Positions 28,160 to 37,666 of a DNA stretch of 64,000 bases are shown here, one piece after another. The translations under genes were made by a program, and so were the position numbers. Each line of letters starts with the position of its first letter. The first letter of the stretch is position 1. The stretch covers positions 24,831 to 88,830 of the forward strand of contig NZ_JJML01000041.1 in assembly GCF_000775285.1 (NCBI RefSeq), given 5' to 3'. The notes under the pieces are model-generated. The model searched no databases and had not been told where the DNA came from. It worked only from the letters and a program-made list of their open reading frames with translations. The stretch comes from Neosynechococcus sphagnicola sy1. Its GTDB lineage: Bacteria > Cyanobacteriota > Cyanobacteriia > Neosynechococcales > Neosynechococcaceae.

Positions 28160-28893
28160 ATCCTCAACCTAGCCCTGCCAATTCCCTGACTGGAGAGTCA
28201 ATTCTAAACCCAGTTGGGCGACCTCAGATTACCCAAGACTTGTCTGAGAATGTAATTTTGACAACAGTTGATGATCTGTACAACTGGGCTCGGCTTTCCA
28301 GTCTGTGGCCATTGTTGTACGGTACTGCTTGCTGCTTTATTGAGTTTGCAGCCTTGATCGGTTCTCGGTTTGACTTTGACCGCTTTGGCTTGATTCCCCG
28401 TTCCAGTCCTCGTCAGGCTGATTTAATTATCACCGCAGGTACGATCACGATGAAGATGGCTCCGGCTCTGGTTCGCCTCTATGAGCAGATGCCCGATCCC
28501 AAGTACGTCATTGCCATGGGGGCTTGTACCATTACCGGTGGGATGTTCAGTATGGATTCCCCAACCGCAGTGCGGGGAGTGGATAAGCTGATTCCTGTCG
28601 ATGTGTATTTGCCAGGTTGTCCCCCTCGACCGGAAGCCATTATTGATGCCATTATCAAACTGCGCAAGAAAATTGCCAACGACTCCCTGCAAGAGCAAGG
28701 GGGGATGGGACAAGCCCATCGCTTCTACAGTATTCCCCATCAAATGAAGGTCGTGCCCCCAATTTTAACGGGAGAATATTTGCAAGCTTTATCCCGACAA
28801 GCACCGTCTCAGGAATTAGCAGCCGCCGTAGGTCTACCGTTATCATCTGCCGACTTGCAGGTGGCTGAAACTTTGGAGGTTACCCGTGACTGA
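28156..28893 (+). CDS. ndhK: NDH-1 subunit K (NdhK)
   Basis: 245 residues from ATG 28156, which overlaps the ndhC stop as ATGA. It carries the ligands of iron-sulfur cluster N2: [10 protein letters not shown] (two adjacent Cys), ITGGMFSMD region preceded by GACT, and [12 protein letters not shown]. It belongs to the connecting module between ferredoxin binding and the quinone site. Upstream in-frame ATGs within ndhC are less likely starts. Confidence 0.96.
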   Translation: MNPQPSPANSLTGESILNPVGRPQITQDLSENVILTTVDDLYNWARLSSLWPLLYGTACCFIEFAALIGSRFDFDRFGLIPRSSPRQADLIITAGTITMKMAPALVRLYEQMPDPKYVIAMGACTITGGMFSMDSPTAVRGVDKLIPVDVYLPGCPPRPEAIIDAIIKLRKKIANDSLQEQGGMGQAHRFYSIPHQMKVVPPILTGEYLQALSRQAPSQELAAAVGLPLSSADLQVAETLEVTRD

Positions 28894-29401
28894 TGTAGTA
28901 GCGTCTGAAAATGCTCCCCTTGTAGAAGCTGGTAAAGTGTCCCGCTGGTTGACCGAGAATGGTTTTGATAACCAAGCATTGGGAGTTGATCATCTGGGAA
29001 TCGAGATGATCTATGTCGATCGGGATTTTTTGATCCCCATTGCCACTGCGCTCTATGCCTATGGTTTCAACTACCTCCAATGTCAAGGAGCCTATGACTG
29101 CGGCCCCGGTGAAGCACTCGTCAGCTTCTATCACCTCGTAAAAGTTACCGATAGTGCTGACCGTCCCGATGAAGTGCGCCTCAAGGTGTTTATCCCCCGA
29201 GAGGAACCACGGGTTGCTTCGGTGTACTGGATTTGGAAGGCGGCGGACTGGCAGGAGCGGGAGTCCTATGATATGTACGGTATTGTCTATGAGGGACATC
29301 CCAACCTGAAGCGGATTCTGATGCCGGAAGATTGGGTGGGCTGGCCGCTGCGTAAAGACTATGTATCTCCTGATTTCTATGAGTTACAGGATGCCTACTA
29401 A
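28886..29401 (+). CDS. ndhJ: NDH-1 subunit J (NdhJ)
   Basis: 171 residues from a GTG that overlaps the last codons of ndhK by eight bases. [20 protein letters not shown] and [15 protein letters not shown] ([13 protein letters not shown] here) with [17 protein letters not shown] at the end are typical. It is the homologue of the 30-kDa subunit and pairs with NdhH. Confidence 0.96.
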   Translation: MTDVVASENAPLVEAGKVSRWLTENGFDNQALGVDHLGIEMIYVDRDFLIPIATALYAYGFNYLQCQGAYDCGPGEALVSFYHLVKVTDSADRPDEVRLKVFIPREEPRVASVYWIWKAADWQERESYDMYGIVYEGHPNLKRILMPEDWVGWPLRKDYVSPDFYELQDAY

Positions 29402-29723
29402 CGGTGGGGTTGCTACTCAAGCCCATCTGGGTTAACGCCTGCCCATCGCCTATCAAAGGTCACCATCCCTGGCGACCTTTGATAGGCCCAAGGATGAATG
29501 AATTGCCTGGGGTTTCAGCCTTCTCCGATCTAAAAATGGGATAACTAACCCTGAGGGATGGCTGAAACAACCAGTTTGCGTAAACTTTCTGGAACGGCTA
29601 CTATAAAATTAATGATTTCCCTTAACGGATAATACTTAAACTGATTTGTATACAATACAACCGAAGGTGAAGCGTCTCCTCGGTTGAAAGGTAGGATCAA
29701 ATCAGAAAAGAGGGTGTATTGGC
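29402..29723 (+). promoter_or_regulatory. ndhCKJ terminator hairpin and leader of the c-di-GMP gene
   Basis: No gene. GCCTATCAAAGGTC at 29448-29461 and its exact reverse at 29474-29487 form a 14-bp hairpin with a 12-base loop, a likely end of ndhCKJ although no T-run follows. GTTTCAGCC (29512-29520) pairs with 29560-29568. A third, small hairpin (AACCGA/TCGGTT, 29659-29685) lies 40 bases before the next start, after a TACAAT that could be a -10 element. Confidence 0.5.
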
Positions 29724-32390
29724 GTGATAGAGTCTGAGCAGCAAGAGTTACTCCGTCACTTTCTCTGGATAGAGGACAGGAAAGGGGAGCGAGTCGTTTC
29801 TCTGGAAGCTGCCACCTATAGTTTGGGACGAGATGCTAGTAGCTCGATTGTCATATATGCCAGGGAGGTATCCCGTCAGCATGCGATTCTGTTGCGGATG
29901 CCAGTTCCCGACTCGGCACTGTTTCAATTTCGCCTCATTGATGGCAACCTACAAGGCAAGAGAAGTACAAATGGGGTGGTCGTCAATGGTAAGCGCTGTT
30001 TTTCCCATGATCTGAAACGTGGTGATCTGATTCAGTTTGGGGGGGTCGCAAAGGCCACCTACTTCACTGTTTCCAACCTCACCGATGAGGAGTTCCAGAC
30101 TTACTCGGAAATTGGAGATTTGTCGGCTCTAACCGCTACCCAATCATTAGATCCATTCCAAACGGTAGTTCTGTCAGAAGAAGCGAATAGCTTGAACAAT
30201 GAGGCGGCAATTATTCGTTTGGCCTCTTTTCCAGAGTTAATTCCTAGTCCGATTGTTGAGATTGATTTAACGGGAGCCATTACCTATCTCAATCCAGCGG
30301 CAATCAAGAAATTCCCGGATATTCGGGTGGCTGAGTCAGAACATCAGGTCTTGCAAAATTTATTAGAAATTACCCTCGAACAACAGAAAAGCTTCTTTGT
30401 TCGAGAGATCACCGTTGGCAATGAATGCTTTGAGCAATTTGTCCACTACATTTCTGAAAGTGACCTAATTCGGAGCTATATCAGTGATATTACTGAACGT
30501 AAGCGCTCGGAGGCGGAGATTCGCCACCGGGATCGGCTTTTGCAGGCGGTTGCCCAAGCAACGAATCACTTGTTGACTAATCCGGTGTTTGAGACCGCGA
30601 TCGCAGAAGCATTGACCACATTGGGGATAGCTGCTGACGTTGACCGACTTTATATCTATGAGCACATATTATCGGTCGAGACTGGAGAAATTGCCAGAAG
30701 TATTCGGTTTGAATGGAATCGGGCATCCGTAGAACCCACAATTCATAAGCTGCACTCCCACTATCAGAGTTATAGCGCAGTTGGCCTGATGCATTGGTAT
30801 GAAGCGTTAGTCGCAGGTCAATCGATTCGAGGTGTGACCCAAGAGCTTTCTACGGTAGAGCAACTGGTGTTGGCTCAGGATGGGATTCTTGCTATTTTAC
30901 TTGAGCCAATTCTGATTCATGATCACTGTTGGGGATTTATTGGTTTTAATGATTGTCACCTGGAACGTCGCTGGTCAGAAAGTGAACAATCGATTCTATC
31001 GACGATGGCCGCCAGTATTAGCGGCGCAATTCAGCGGCGACAGGCGGAAGATCAGATTCGGTACCAGGCGGTGCATGATGCCCTCACTGGGTTGCCCAAT
31101 CGACTACTATTTACGGATCGTCTCTCCCAGCTATTGGCCAATTTACTGCGCAGTGATGAGATCTTGGCTATTCTGTTCCTGGATCTAGACCGTTTCAAAA
31201 TGATTAATGATACCCTGGGACATACCATTGGGGATCAACTCCTACAATCCGTTGCGGAACGTCTCAAAACATCTGTGAGAGACGGGGATACCATCGCCCG
31301 TTGGGGGGGAGATGAATTTGTTTTCTGTTTAGCTCAGGCAGAGGGAATTAAAGAAATTGCCAAGGCAGCTCAGAAAATTCTAGATACGTTGAAACCGCTG
31401 TTTGCCATTGAAAATCATGAGCTTTACATCACGGGTAGTCTGGGAATTTCGATCTATCCCAATGATGCTGCCGATGCTGAGTCGCTGATTAAACACTCCG
31501 ATACCGCCCTCTATCGGGCGAAAGAGCTGGGACGTAATAATTTCCAGTTTTATACGGCGACCATGAGCCAGGAAGCCTCTGATCTCTTTGTCTTAGAAAA
31601 GAGTCTGTACCATGCTTTGGAACGAGAGGAGTTTTTAATCTACTATCAGCCACAGATTAATTTAAGTACCTGGGAAGTCACTGGACTAGAAGCCTTGCTG
31701 CGCTGGCAGAGTCCCGAACGAGGGTTGCAATCACCCAATGTATTTATTCCTCTGATGGAAGAAAACGGGCTGATTGTCCCTGTGGGTGAATGGGTCTTAC
31801 GAAACACCTGTGCTCAAAACATGATGTGGCAGGAAGCTGGGTTGCCGCCACTCTGTACGGCGGTCAATCTATCGGTCAACCAATTTCGTCAACCCAATCT
31901 AGTGGGAACCATTGAGCAAATTTTACAGACTACAGGGTTGCCCGCCGCTTGCTTAGATCTAGAGATTACGGAGTCCGTTGCCATTCAAGACTCGGGCATG
32001 ACGCGGGATGTGATGCAGCAACTGCGACAGATGGGTGTCCGCCTGTCGATGGATGACTTTGGCACGGGTTACTCGTCCTTGAGCTACTTGAAGAGCTTTC
32101 CCCTGGATACCCTGAAGGTGGATCAATCTTTCCTGTGGGACTTCCGCACCAGTTCTAAGGAGTCAGAAATTATTACTGCGATTCTGGCACTGGGACAGGC
32201 TCTAGAGATGAATGTGGTTGTGGAAGGGGTAGAGACCCTGGAGCAGCTTTTTTTCCTGCGATCGCGCTGTTGTGAGGAGGCGCAGGGATATCTGTTTAGT
32301 AAACCCATGCCTTCGGAAGCGGTCATGGATTTTATCCAAACTCGGTGGCCCCAACAACGGCAACAATTCCTTGCGGCCCATGTACTCTAA
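29724..32390 (+). CDS. FHA-PAS-GAF-GGDEF-EAL c-di-GMP protein
   Basis: 888 residues from a GTG preceded by GAGGGTG. An FHA domain (about 25-115; SLGRDASSSIVIYAREVSRQ, binds phosphothreonine), a PAS domain (about 165-255), a GAF domain (about 275-435), then GGDEF (RWGGDEFVF, intact) and EAL (GLEALLRW; later MDDFGTGYSSLSYLK, intact). It could both make and break cyclic di-GMP. The GAF lacks a chromophore Cys. The FHA domain at the N-terminus suggests control by a Ser/Thr kinase. The sensor kinase gene follows after 16 bases, so the two form an operon. Confidence 0.9.
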   Translation: MIESEQQELLRHFLWIEDRKGERVVSLEAATYSLGRDASSSIVIYAREVSRQHAILLRMPVPDSALFQFRLIDGNLQGKRSTNGVVVNGKRCFSHDLKRGDLIQFGGVAKATYFTVSNLTDEEFQTYSEIGDLSALTATQSLDPFQTVVLSEEANSLNNEAAIIRLASFPELIPSPIVEIDLTGAITYLNPAAIKKFPDIRVAESEHQVLQNLLEITLEQQKSFFVREITVGNECFEQFVHYISESDLIRSYISDITERKRSEAEIRHRDRLLQAVAQATNHLLTNPVFETAIAEALTTLGIAADVDRLYIYEHILSVETGEIARSIRFEWNRASVEPTIHKLHSHYQSYSAVGLMHWYEALVAGQSIRGVTQELSTVEQLVLAQDGILAILLEPILIHDHCWGFIGFNDCHLERRWSESEQSILSTMAASISGAIQRRQAEDQIRYQAVHDALTGLPNRLLFTDRLSQLLANLLRSDEILAILFLDLDRFKMINDTLGHTIGDQLLQSVAERLKTSVRDGDTIARWGGDEFVFCLAQAEGIKEIAKAAQKILDTLKPLFAIENHELYITGSLGISIYPNDAADAESLIKHSDTALYRAKELGRNNFQFYTATMSQEASDLFVLEKSLYHALEREEFLIYYQPQINLSTWEVTGLEALLRWQSPERGLQSPNVFIPLMEENGLIVPVGEWVLRNTCAQNMMWQEAGLPPLCTAVNLSVNQFRQPNLVGTIEQILQTTGLPAACLDLEITESVAIQDSGMTRDVMQQLRQMGVRLSMDDFGTGYSSLSYLKSFPLDTLKVDQSFLWDFRTSSKESEIITAILALGQALEMNVVVEGVETLEQLFFLRSRCCEEAQGYLFSKPMPSEAVMDFIQTRWPQQRQQFLAAHVL

Positions 32391-32406
32391 CCCCTAAGGG
32401 CTGACC

Positions 32407-33817
32407 GTGTTTCAAACCACTCGGCGGCAGCTGGCACTTTGGTACACCATGGTGACTGCGGTGTTGCTACTGGCTTTTGCCAGCGGCATGTACTGGTATG
32501 TGCATAGTACCCTGGTGGAGCGGGTGGATGACACCTTAAACCATGTCGTAGAGGTGGTGCGGCGATCGCTGGTGATTGAGCCAGTGAACTTCCACTCAGA
32601 GGGGGGGGGCTTTGTATCTAAATGTGGAGGCTAGCTTCCACAACAATCATGTTGAAGCGACGGAAGATGACCATATTGACTTGGAATGGTTTAGTCCCAG
32701 CGGTGAATTACTCTGGTCAACCCTGGCAGAGCCGTTAGGGATTCCCTTTGTCGCAGAGGATCAAGCCAAAACCGTGAATCTATCCAGTAGTCATTTATTA
32801 CGCCAGATTACGTCACAGGTTCAGGTCGGATCTCAGGTACTGGGCTATCTCCGGGTCAGCCATCCCTGGTTTGAAGTCACCAAGCCCAGCCGGGAACTCT
32901 TGTGGGATTTGGTTTTCGGGACGGGACTGATGGTGATCTCAGTGGCAGCTATTGGTTGGTTTCTCTCAGGATTGGCGATCGCCCCAGTGCGAGAGTCCTA
33001 CCAGCGCCTGAAGCAGTTCACGGCGGATGCCTCCCATGAATTGCGGAACCCAATTGCGATTATTCAAGCCAACGTCCAAGTGGCCCTCGCCGATCCTGAC
33101 CCAGAGCTGCAATTACAACGCCAACAACTCGAGGTGATTGAACGGCTCACCCGCCGCCTGGGTCGCCTCGTTGACAATCTCTTGTTTTTGGCTCGCCAAG
33201 ACAGCGGCATGGTTCAGTCCCGCTGGGTATCTCTATCCTTGAAAGATTTGATTGCCGATGTGCTAGAGGAACAGAGTACGGTGGCCGCAGCGCAAGAGAT
33301 TTCTCTGAATCTGACGGTACACCCTCCCACCGGCAGGGAAGACACAGCGGATCAACCTCCATCGCCATTGGGCGGTGAGGGGGGGTGGGTCGTGCAAGGA
33401 GATCGGGATCAGTTAGCTCGCCTGTTCACAAATCTGATCGGCAATGCCATTCAGTACACCCCAGTAGGGGGAAGGATTGAGGTCGATTTACAGGGAGTCC
33501 GGCGCAGCACGACCCAGCAGTGGCTGCAAATCAAAGTCCAAGATACTGGCATTGGAATTGCAGAGGAAGCCCTGCCCCAGATCTTTGATCGTTTCTACCG
33601 GGCTGATCCAGCCCGAACTCGTCGGGACGGATCATGGACCGTGGCGACGGGAACTGGATCAGGCTTGGGATTGGCGATCGCCCAAGCAATTGTGGAAAAC
33701 CACCACGGTCAAATCCGGGTGGAGAGTACCCTTAGCCAGGGAACAACGGTCAAGATCATCTTGCCAAAGACGCGAGCCGAGGGGTCTGTGCCCCTGGCGG
33801 TTGTTAGTGAGGGCTAA
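32407..33817 (+). CDS. Sensor histidine kinase (frameshifted)
   Basis: Classic two-helix membrane sensor: helix 1 near residues 12-32 (TAVLLLAFASGMYWYVHS), a periplasmic region, helix 2 (GTGLMVISVAAIGWFLSGLA), then HisKA with the phosphorylated His in ADASHELRNPIAIIQANV and an ATPase domain with N-box LIGNAIQYTP, DTGIGIAEEAL and GSGLGLAIAQAIV. The periplasmic part changes frame because of one extra G in the G9 run at 32601-32609; with eight G it reads SEGGALYLNVE. Repaired length about 469 residues. No response regulator gene is adjacent. Its 3' end overlaps accB, which is convergent, by 14 bases. Confidence 0.87.
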
Positions 33818-34331
33818 CGCGCATTAAAGCTTGTCCATACTCCACGGGTTCCCCATTCTGCACCAGGATTTCCACCACTTCCCCAGAGACTTCGGCCTCC
33901 AGTTCGTTCATCAACTTCATCGCTTCGATAATGCAGACGGTTTGCCCCAGACGAATGCGATCACCCACGCCGACAAAGGGAGGATCCTCAGGAGCTGGGG
34001 CGCGATAGAACGTCCCCACCATGGGAGAGGTGACATCAACCAGCTTGCGATCGGGGAGGGTGGGGGGGGGTGCTGCCGCGATCGCGGCAGCACCCTCTGG
34101 ATTCTGACTCTCTGCAGGGAGGGGCACCAGAGTCGGAGGGTCAGAGAGGACGACCGGAGTCATGACTGCTCCAGGGTTCATCGGAGTTGTCTCCAATAAT
34201 TGCAGGTCACTCCCCCGTGATCCCCGGCGAATTGTTAACTCAAAATCCTCACTTTTAACCGTCAGCTCTGTGATGTCAGTTTGATTCAAAGCTGCCAGCA
34301 ATTCGCGGAGTTCAGTGAAATCCAGTGGCAC
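33804..34331 (-). CDS. accB: Biotin carboxyl carrier protein of acetyl-CoA carboxylase
   Basis: 175 residues from GTG 34331. N-terminal helical part (LDFTELRELLAALNQTDITE), Pro/Ala-rich linker, and the biotinyl domain ending with EAMKLMNELEAEVSGEVVEI, whose Lys in AMKLM is biotinylated. It shuttles the carboxyl group in malonyl-CoA synthesis. The longer in-frame upstream extension overlaps non-conserved sequence. efp is 64 bases upstream on the same strand, the usual cyanobacterial pairing. Confidence 0.94.
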   Translation of the reverse strand: MPLDFTELRELLAALNQTDITELTVKSEDFELTIRRGSRGSDLQLLETTPMNPGAVMTPVVLSDPPTLVPLPAESQNPEGAAAIAAAPPPTLPDRKLVDVTSPMVGTFYRAPAPEDPPFVGVGDRIRLGQTVCIIEAMKLMNELEAEVSGEVVEILVQNGEPVEYGQALMRVSPH

Positions 34332-34395
34332 AGTTGATCTAGCTCCCTTGACTAAAGCGGTGAGCGATTCGCATCTTGCCAATCGCGTGTGGGAT

Positions 34396-34953
34396 TTATT
34401 CCCGTCCCAGGTAGGTATCGGTGCGGGTATCAACCTTGATCCGCTCACCGATGGAAATGAACAACGGCACCATCACCTGAGCCCCCGTTTCCACAATGGC
34501 AGGTTTGGTGCCCCCCGTGGCCGTATCTCCCTTAACGCCAGGATCGGTCTGGGTGACTTCTAATACTACAGAATTTGGTAATTCTACCTCTAAAACTTGT
34601 GCCCCCCAGCGGATGACATTCACCTCCATCCCCTCTTTTAGATACTTGACGCGATCGCCAATCTCGGAAGCACTTAGGGGGGCTTCTTCATAGGTTTCCA
34701 TATCCATGAAGACAAACTGCTCACCTTCTTTGTAGGTGTGCTGCATGACGCTCTTTTCTAAGTTAGCTTGGGGAACTGTTTCCCCAGCTCGGAAGGTGCG
34801 CTCGACAACACTGCCGGATTGGACATTTTTTAATTTCGTGCGCACAAAGGCTGAACCTTTTCCAGGTTTGACGTGAAGAAACTCCACCACCCGCCAGACA
34901 CCGCCATCGAGTTCAATACTGACGCCGGGTCGAAAGTCATTACTGGAGATCAT
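34396..34953 (-). CDS. efp: Translation elongation factor P
   Basis: 185 residues from ATG 34953 ([20 protein letters not shown]). Lys in the loop [14 protein letters not shown] is the site that reaches the peptidyl-transferase centre. [13 protein letters not shown] and [20 protein letters not shown] segments are typical. EF-P relieves stalling at polyproline. A longer start at 35073 is rejected as it adds unrelated residues. Confidence 0.95.
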   Translation of the reverse strand: MISSNDFRPGVSIELDGGVWRVVEFLHVKPGKGSAFVRTKLKNVQSGSVVERTFRAGETVPQANLEKSVMQHTYKEGEQFVFMDMETYEEAPLSASEIGDRVKYLKEGMEVNVIRWGAQVLEVELPNSVVLEVTQTDPGVKGDTATGGTKPAIVETGAQVMVPLFISIGERIKVDTRTDTYLGRE

Positions 34954-35161
34954 AAATCTGGGGAATGTACAGTCGGCACTCCATTGTACCCCTCCGTGGT
35001 TCCCTCCGTATCTCCCGACGCTCTCCCAAGTGGATTCCCATATTTCAGCCAGAGGAGAGGCAATCAATGGCAAGATGAAAGTGGCCGGGAATTGCTGCTC
35101 GGGTGCTCCCAGTCGCTATGCCGAATTGCTTTCACCTCATGCCGCTGTTGAGCTGACTCTC

Positions 35162-36271
35162 ATGATCCACGTATTGAAACGCTGCTTTACCCTGGGGTGC
35201 CTCACCCTTCTGCTGAGTACTCTTCTATATCTGGGATTGTTCGCCGGGATGGGAATGCCAATAGCCGTGGCCCTGCCCGCTGGCAATGCAATCACCGATG
35301 GCAGTGCCCTGTTACGGTATGCCCTACCCATTGATAATTCAGCGGTGCGAGAGTTACAGGCCAATCTGGAAGATATTGCCAGCCAACTCCGATCCTCTAA
35401 GCGTTGGGGGGCGGTGAGTCGGGATGTCAATAAAGCTAGTCAAATTCTCAGCGATCGCGGCACCGAATTGTTAGCCAGCGTTCCCGAGGAGCACAAACCT
35501 GCTGCCACCGCCACCCTGGCGGCCCTCAAAACTCAGATGACGGACTTACAAGCCCTAGTGGAAACCAAGGATAAGGAACAAGTTGCCCAAAAGCGGACAG
35601 AAGTGCTGAACTTGGTCGGGGATCTGGAAGCCGCTATGGTGAAAAAGCCTCCCAGTGAGGTGCCAGCGGAATATCGCCATCTACCTCAGCTACAGGGTCG
35701 CGCCACCATTGATATCACCACTAACAAAGGCTCCTTAACCGTGGTAGTGGACGGCTACAGTGCTCCAGTGACCGCAGGCAACTTTGTGGATTTGGTGCAG
35801 CGCGGCTTCTATAACGGTCTGGCCTTTACGCGGGCGGAAGAGTCCTATGTACTGCAAATCGGAGATCCCCCCGGTGCTGCCGCAGGATTTATTGATCCAA
35901 CGACTCAGCAGTACCGCAGCATTCCCCTGGAAATCTTGGTGCAAGGAGATCCCACACCCACCTACGGCATCACCCTTGAGGATGCAGGACGCTATCTGGC
36001 GCAGCCAGTGCTGCCCTTTTCCGCCTATGGGGCAGTGGCGCTGGCCCGACCGAGTGATGACCCCAACGGCGGTTCCTCCCAGTTTTTCTTCTTCCTGTTT
36101 GAACCAGAATTGACCCCAGCGGGGCTCAACCTTTTGGATGGTCGCTACGCGGTCTTTGGCTATGTGGTCGCAGGCAAAGAGGTGTTAGAGAAGCTCCGTG
36201 CAGGAGACACCATCGAATCGGCTCAGGTAGTTCAGGGAACTGAAAATCTCGTCCTCCCCGCGATCTCTTAA
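35162..36271 (+). CDS. Lumenal cyclophilin-type isomerase, CYP38/TLP40-like
   Basis: 369 residues from ATG 35162. Signal peptide (LGCLTLLLSTLLYLGLFAGM) ends near ALPAGNA. A helical N-terminal domain (SAVRELQANLEDIASQLRSS onwards) and a C-terminal cyclophilin fold (YSAPVTAGNFVDLVQRGFYN, NGGSSQFFFFLF, LLDGRYAVFGYVVAGKEVLE). In plants CYP38 helps assemble photosystem II in the lumen; cyanobacterial members keep this layout and their isomerase activity is doubtful. It diverges from efp. Confidence 0.88.
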   Translation: MIHVLKRCFTLGCLTLLLSTLLYLGLFAGMGMPIAVALPAGNAITDGSALLRYALPIDNSAVRELQANLEDIASQLRSSKRWGAVSRDVNKASQILSDRGTELLASVPEEHKPAATATLAALKTQMTDLQALVETKDKEQVAQKRTEVLNLVGDLEAAMVKKPPSEVPAEYRHLPQLQGRATIDITTNKGSLTVVVDGYSAPVTAGNFVDLVQRGFYNGLAFTRAEESYVLQIGDPPGAAAGFIDPTTQQYRSIPLEILVQGDPTPTYGITLEDAGRYLAQPVLPFSAYGAVALARPSDDPNGGSSQFFFFLFEPELTPAGLNLLDGRYAVFGYVVAGKEVLEKLRAGDTIESAQVVQGTENLVLPAIS

Positions 36272-36290
36272 TGATTTTTTCACTCAACCG

Positions 36291-36617
36291 ATGGCTATTC
36301 TGGAGTTGATCCTGGCAATGGGGCTGAGCAGCTGTATTGGCTTACTGGCCTGGAACTTACTCCGGGGTCAGCAGCGCCAGCGCCTGTTGCAGCAGGCATT
36401 TTATGAACTGTTGGTGCGGCAGAATGGCTGTCTCTCCCTGATCCAACTCACCGTTGTGGCTGGGGTTGATGCCACCGAGGCCAAAACCTACCTCGATCAA
36501 CAAGTACAACTCCTCGGGGGCTGCCTGGATCTAGATGGCAATGGTCAGACCGTTTATCGCTTTCCCAAGCTCCGCACCTCCCCGTCCAATCCAGGAAATG
36601 GTAATTTTCGGGGATGA
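36291..36617 (+). CDS. Small membrane protein, unknown
   Basis: 108 residues. One N-terminal membrane helix (LELILAMGLSSCIGLLAWNL), then a short winged-helix-like region (FYELLVRQNGCLSLIQLTVV, then DATEAKTYLDQQVQ) and a polar tail. I do not recognise a named family. It sits 19 bases after the isomerase gene and its TGA overlaps the thiL ATG (ATGA), so it is co-translated with thiL. Confidence 0.6.
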   Translation: MAILELILAMGLSSCIGLLAWNLLRGQQRQRLLQQAFYELLVRQNGCLSLIQLTVVAGVDATEAKTYLDQQVQLLGGCLDLDGNGQTVYRFPKLRTSPSNPGNGNFRG

Positions 36618-37666
36618 CACCTGAGCCATCTACGGTCACAGTGGCTGATCTGGGAGAGCAATTGTTGCTGCAACGATTGCAAGCATTCTGCCCCTCGGAT
36701 CTGGTGGGAGATGACGCAGCCGTCTTGTCCACTCCCCCCAGTGAAGATCTGGTAGTGACCACGGATTTATTGGTGGATGGGGTACATTTTAGTCTTGGCC
36801 TTGCTACCCCGGAGGTGAATACCACTCCCCCTTGGGATGCTGGCTGGCGTGCCGCCGCTGCCAACTTGTCCGATCTGGCAGCCATGGGAGCTACCCCCTT
36901 GGGCATGACCGTTGGCCTGGGACTCCCCGGTCACCTTCCCGTCACCTGGCTGGAGCAACTCTACCAGGGGCTAACCGCCTGCCTTCAGCCCTATCATACC
37001 CCCATTGTCGGTGGGGACATTTGTCGCTCCAGCGTCACCACCCTGGCAATCACCGCCTTTGGAACCGTGGCTCCAACCCAGGTGATTCGACGTTCCCAGG
37101 CACAGATTGGGGATGCAATTGTGGTCACCGGAGTCCATGGAGCTGCCCGCGCTGGCCTAGAGTTGCTCTTGCATCCCGATGTCGCTGCAACCTTACCAGC
37201 CTCCCGGCGATCGCAGTTGATCACTGCCCATCAACGTCCCATTCCCCGTCTCGATGTCTTACCCCTGCTATGGCGAAGTCTGGCTGCTGCTGCCCCGGAA
37301 CGGCAGGCAATGGTAGCCGGGATGGACAGTAGTGACGGTCTGGCCGATGCCGTTCTCCAAATCTGTCGCGCCAGTGGGGTGGGAGCTTGCCTCGATCGCC
37401 TCGCCATCCCCATCCCCCCCGATCTGTGTCCGTGGGTCACCCCTGAACAAGCCATGGAGTGGGCTCTTTACGGTGGCGAGGACTTTGAACTGGTACTCTG
37501 CCTCCCTGCCTCAGTGGCCCACCACTTCGTTACCCAACTGGGTGCAGGAGCCGCCGTCATTGGTGAAATCCTTGCGGGCACGGGGGTTTCACTGATTGAT
37601 CCGACAGGACACCTTCCGGTTCAGTGCCTGAGTTTAGGTCGGGGCTATCAACATTTTCCGCATTAG
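36614..37666 (+). CDS. thiL: Thiamine-monophosphate kinase
   Basis: 350 residues. LVGDDAAVLSTPPSEDLVVT, VTTDLLVDGVHF, ANLSDLAAMGATPLGMTVGL and GMDSSDGLADA are ThiL motifs that bind ATP, magnesium and substrate. It makes thiamine diphosphate, the last step of the pathway. The start overlaps the small gene upstream. Its last 110 bases overlap the convergent CHASE2 cyclase gene. Confidence 0.94.
   Translation: MTPEPSTVTVADLGEQLLLQRLQAFCPSDLVGDDAAVLSTPPSEDLVVTTDLLVDGVHFSLGLATPEVNTTPPWDAGWRAAAANLSDLAAMGATPLGMTVGLGLPGHLPVTWLEQLYQGLTACLQPYHTPIVGGDICRSSVTTLAITAFGTVAPTQVIRRSQAQIGDAIVVTGVHGAARAGLELLLHPDVAATLPASRRSQLITAHQRPIPRLDVLPLLWRSLAAAAPERQAMVAGMDSSDGLADAVLQICRASGVGACLDRLAIPIPPDLCPWVTPEQAMEWALYGGEDFELVLCLPASVAHHFVTQLGAGAAVIGEILAGTGVSLIDPTGHLPVQCLSLGRGYQHFPH

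Noticed and set aside
30550..31060. Cyanobacteriochrome in the GAF of the c-di-GMP protein
   Set aside because: No Cys at the chromophore position and none of the conserved blocks around it.
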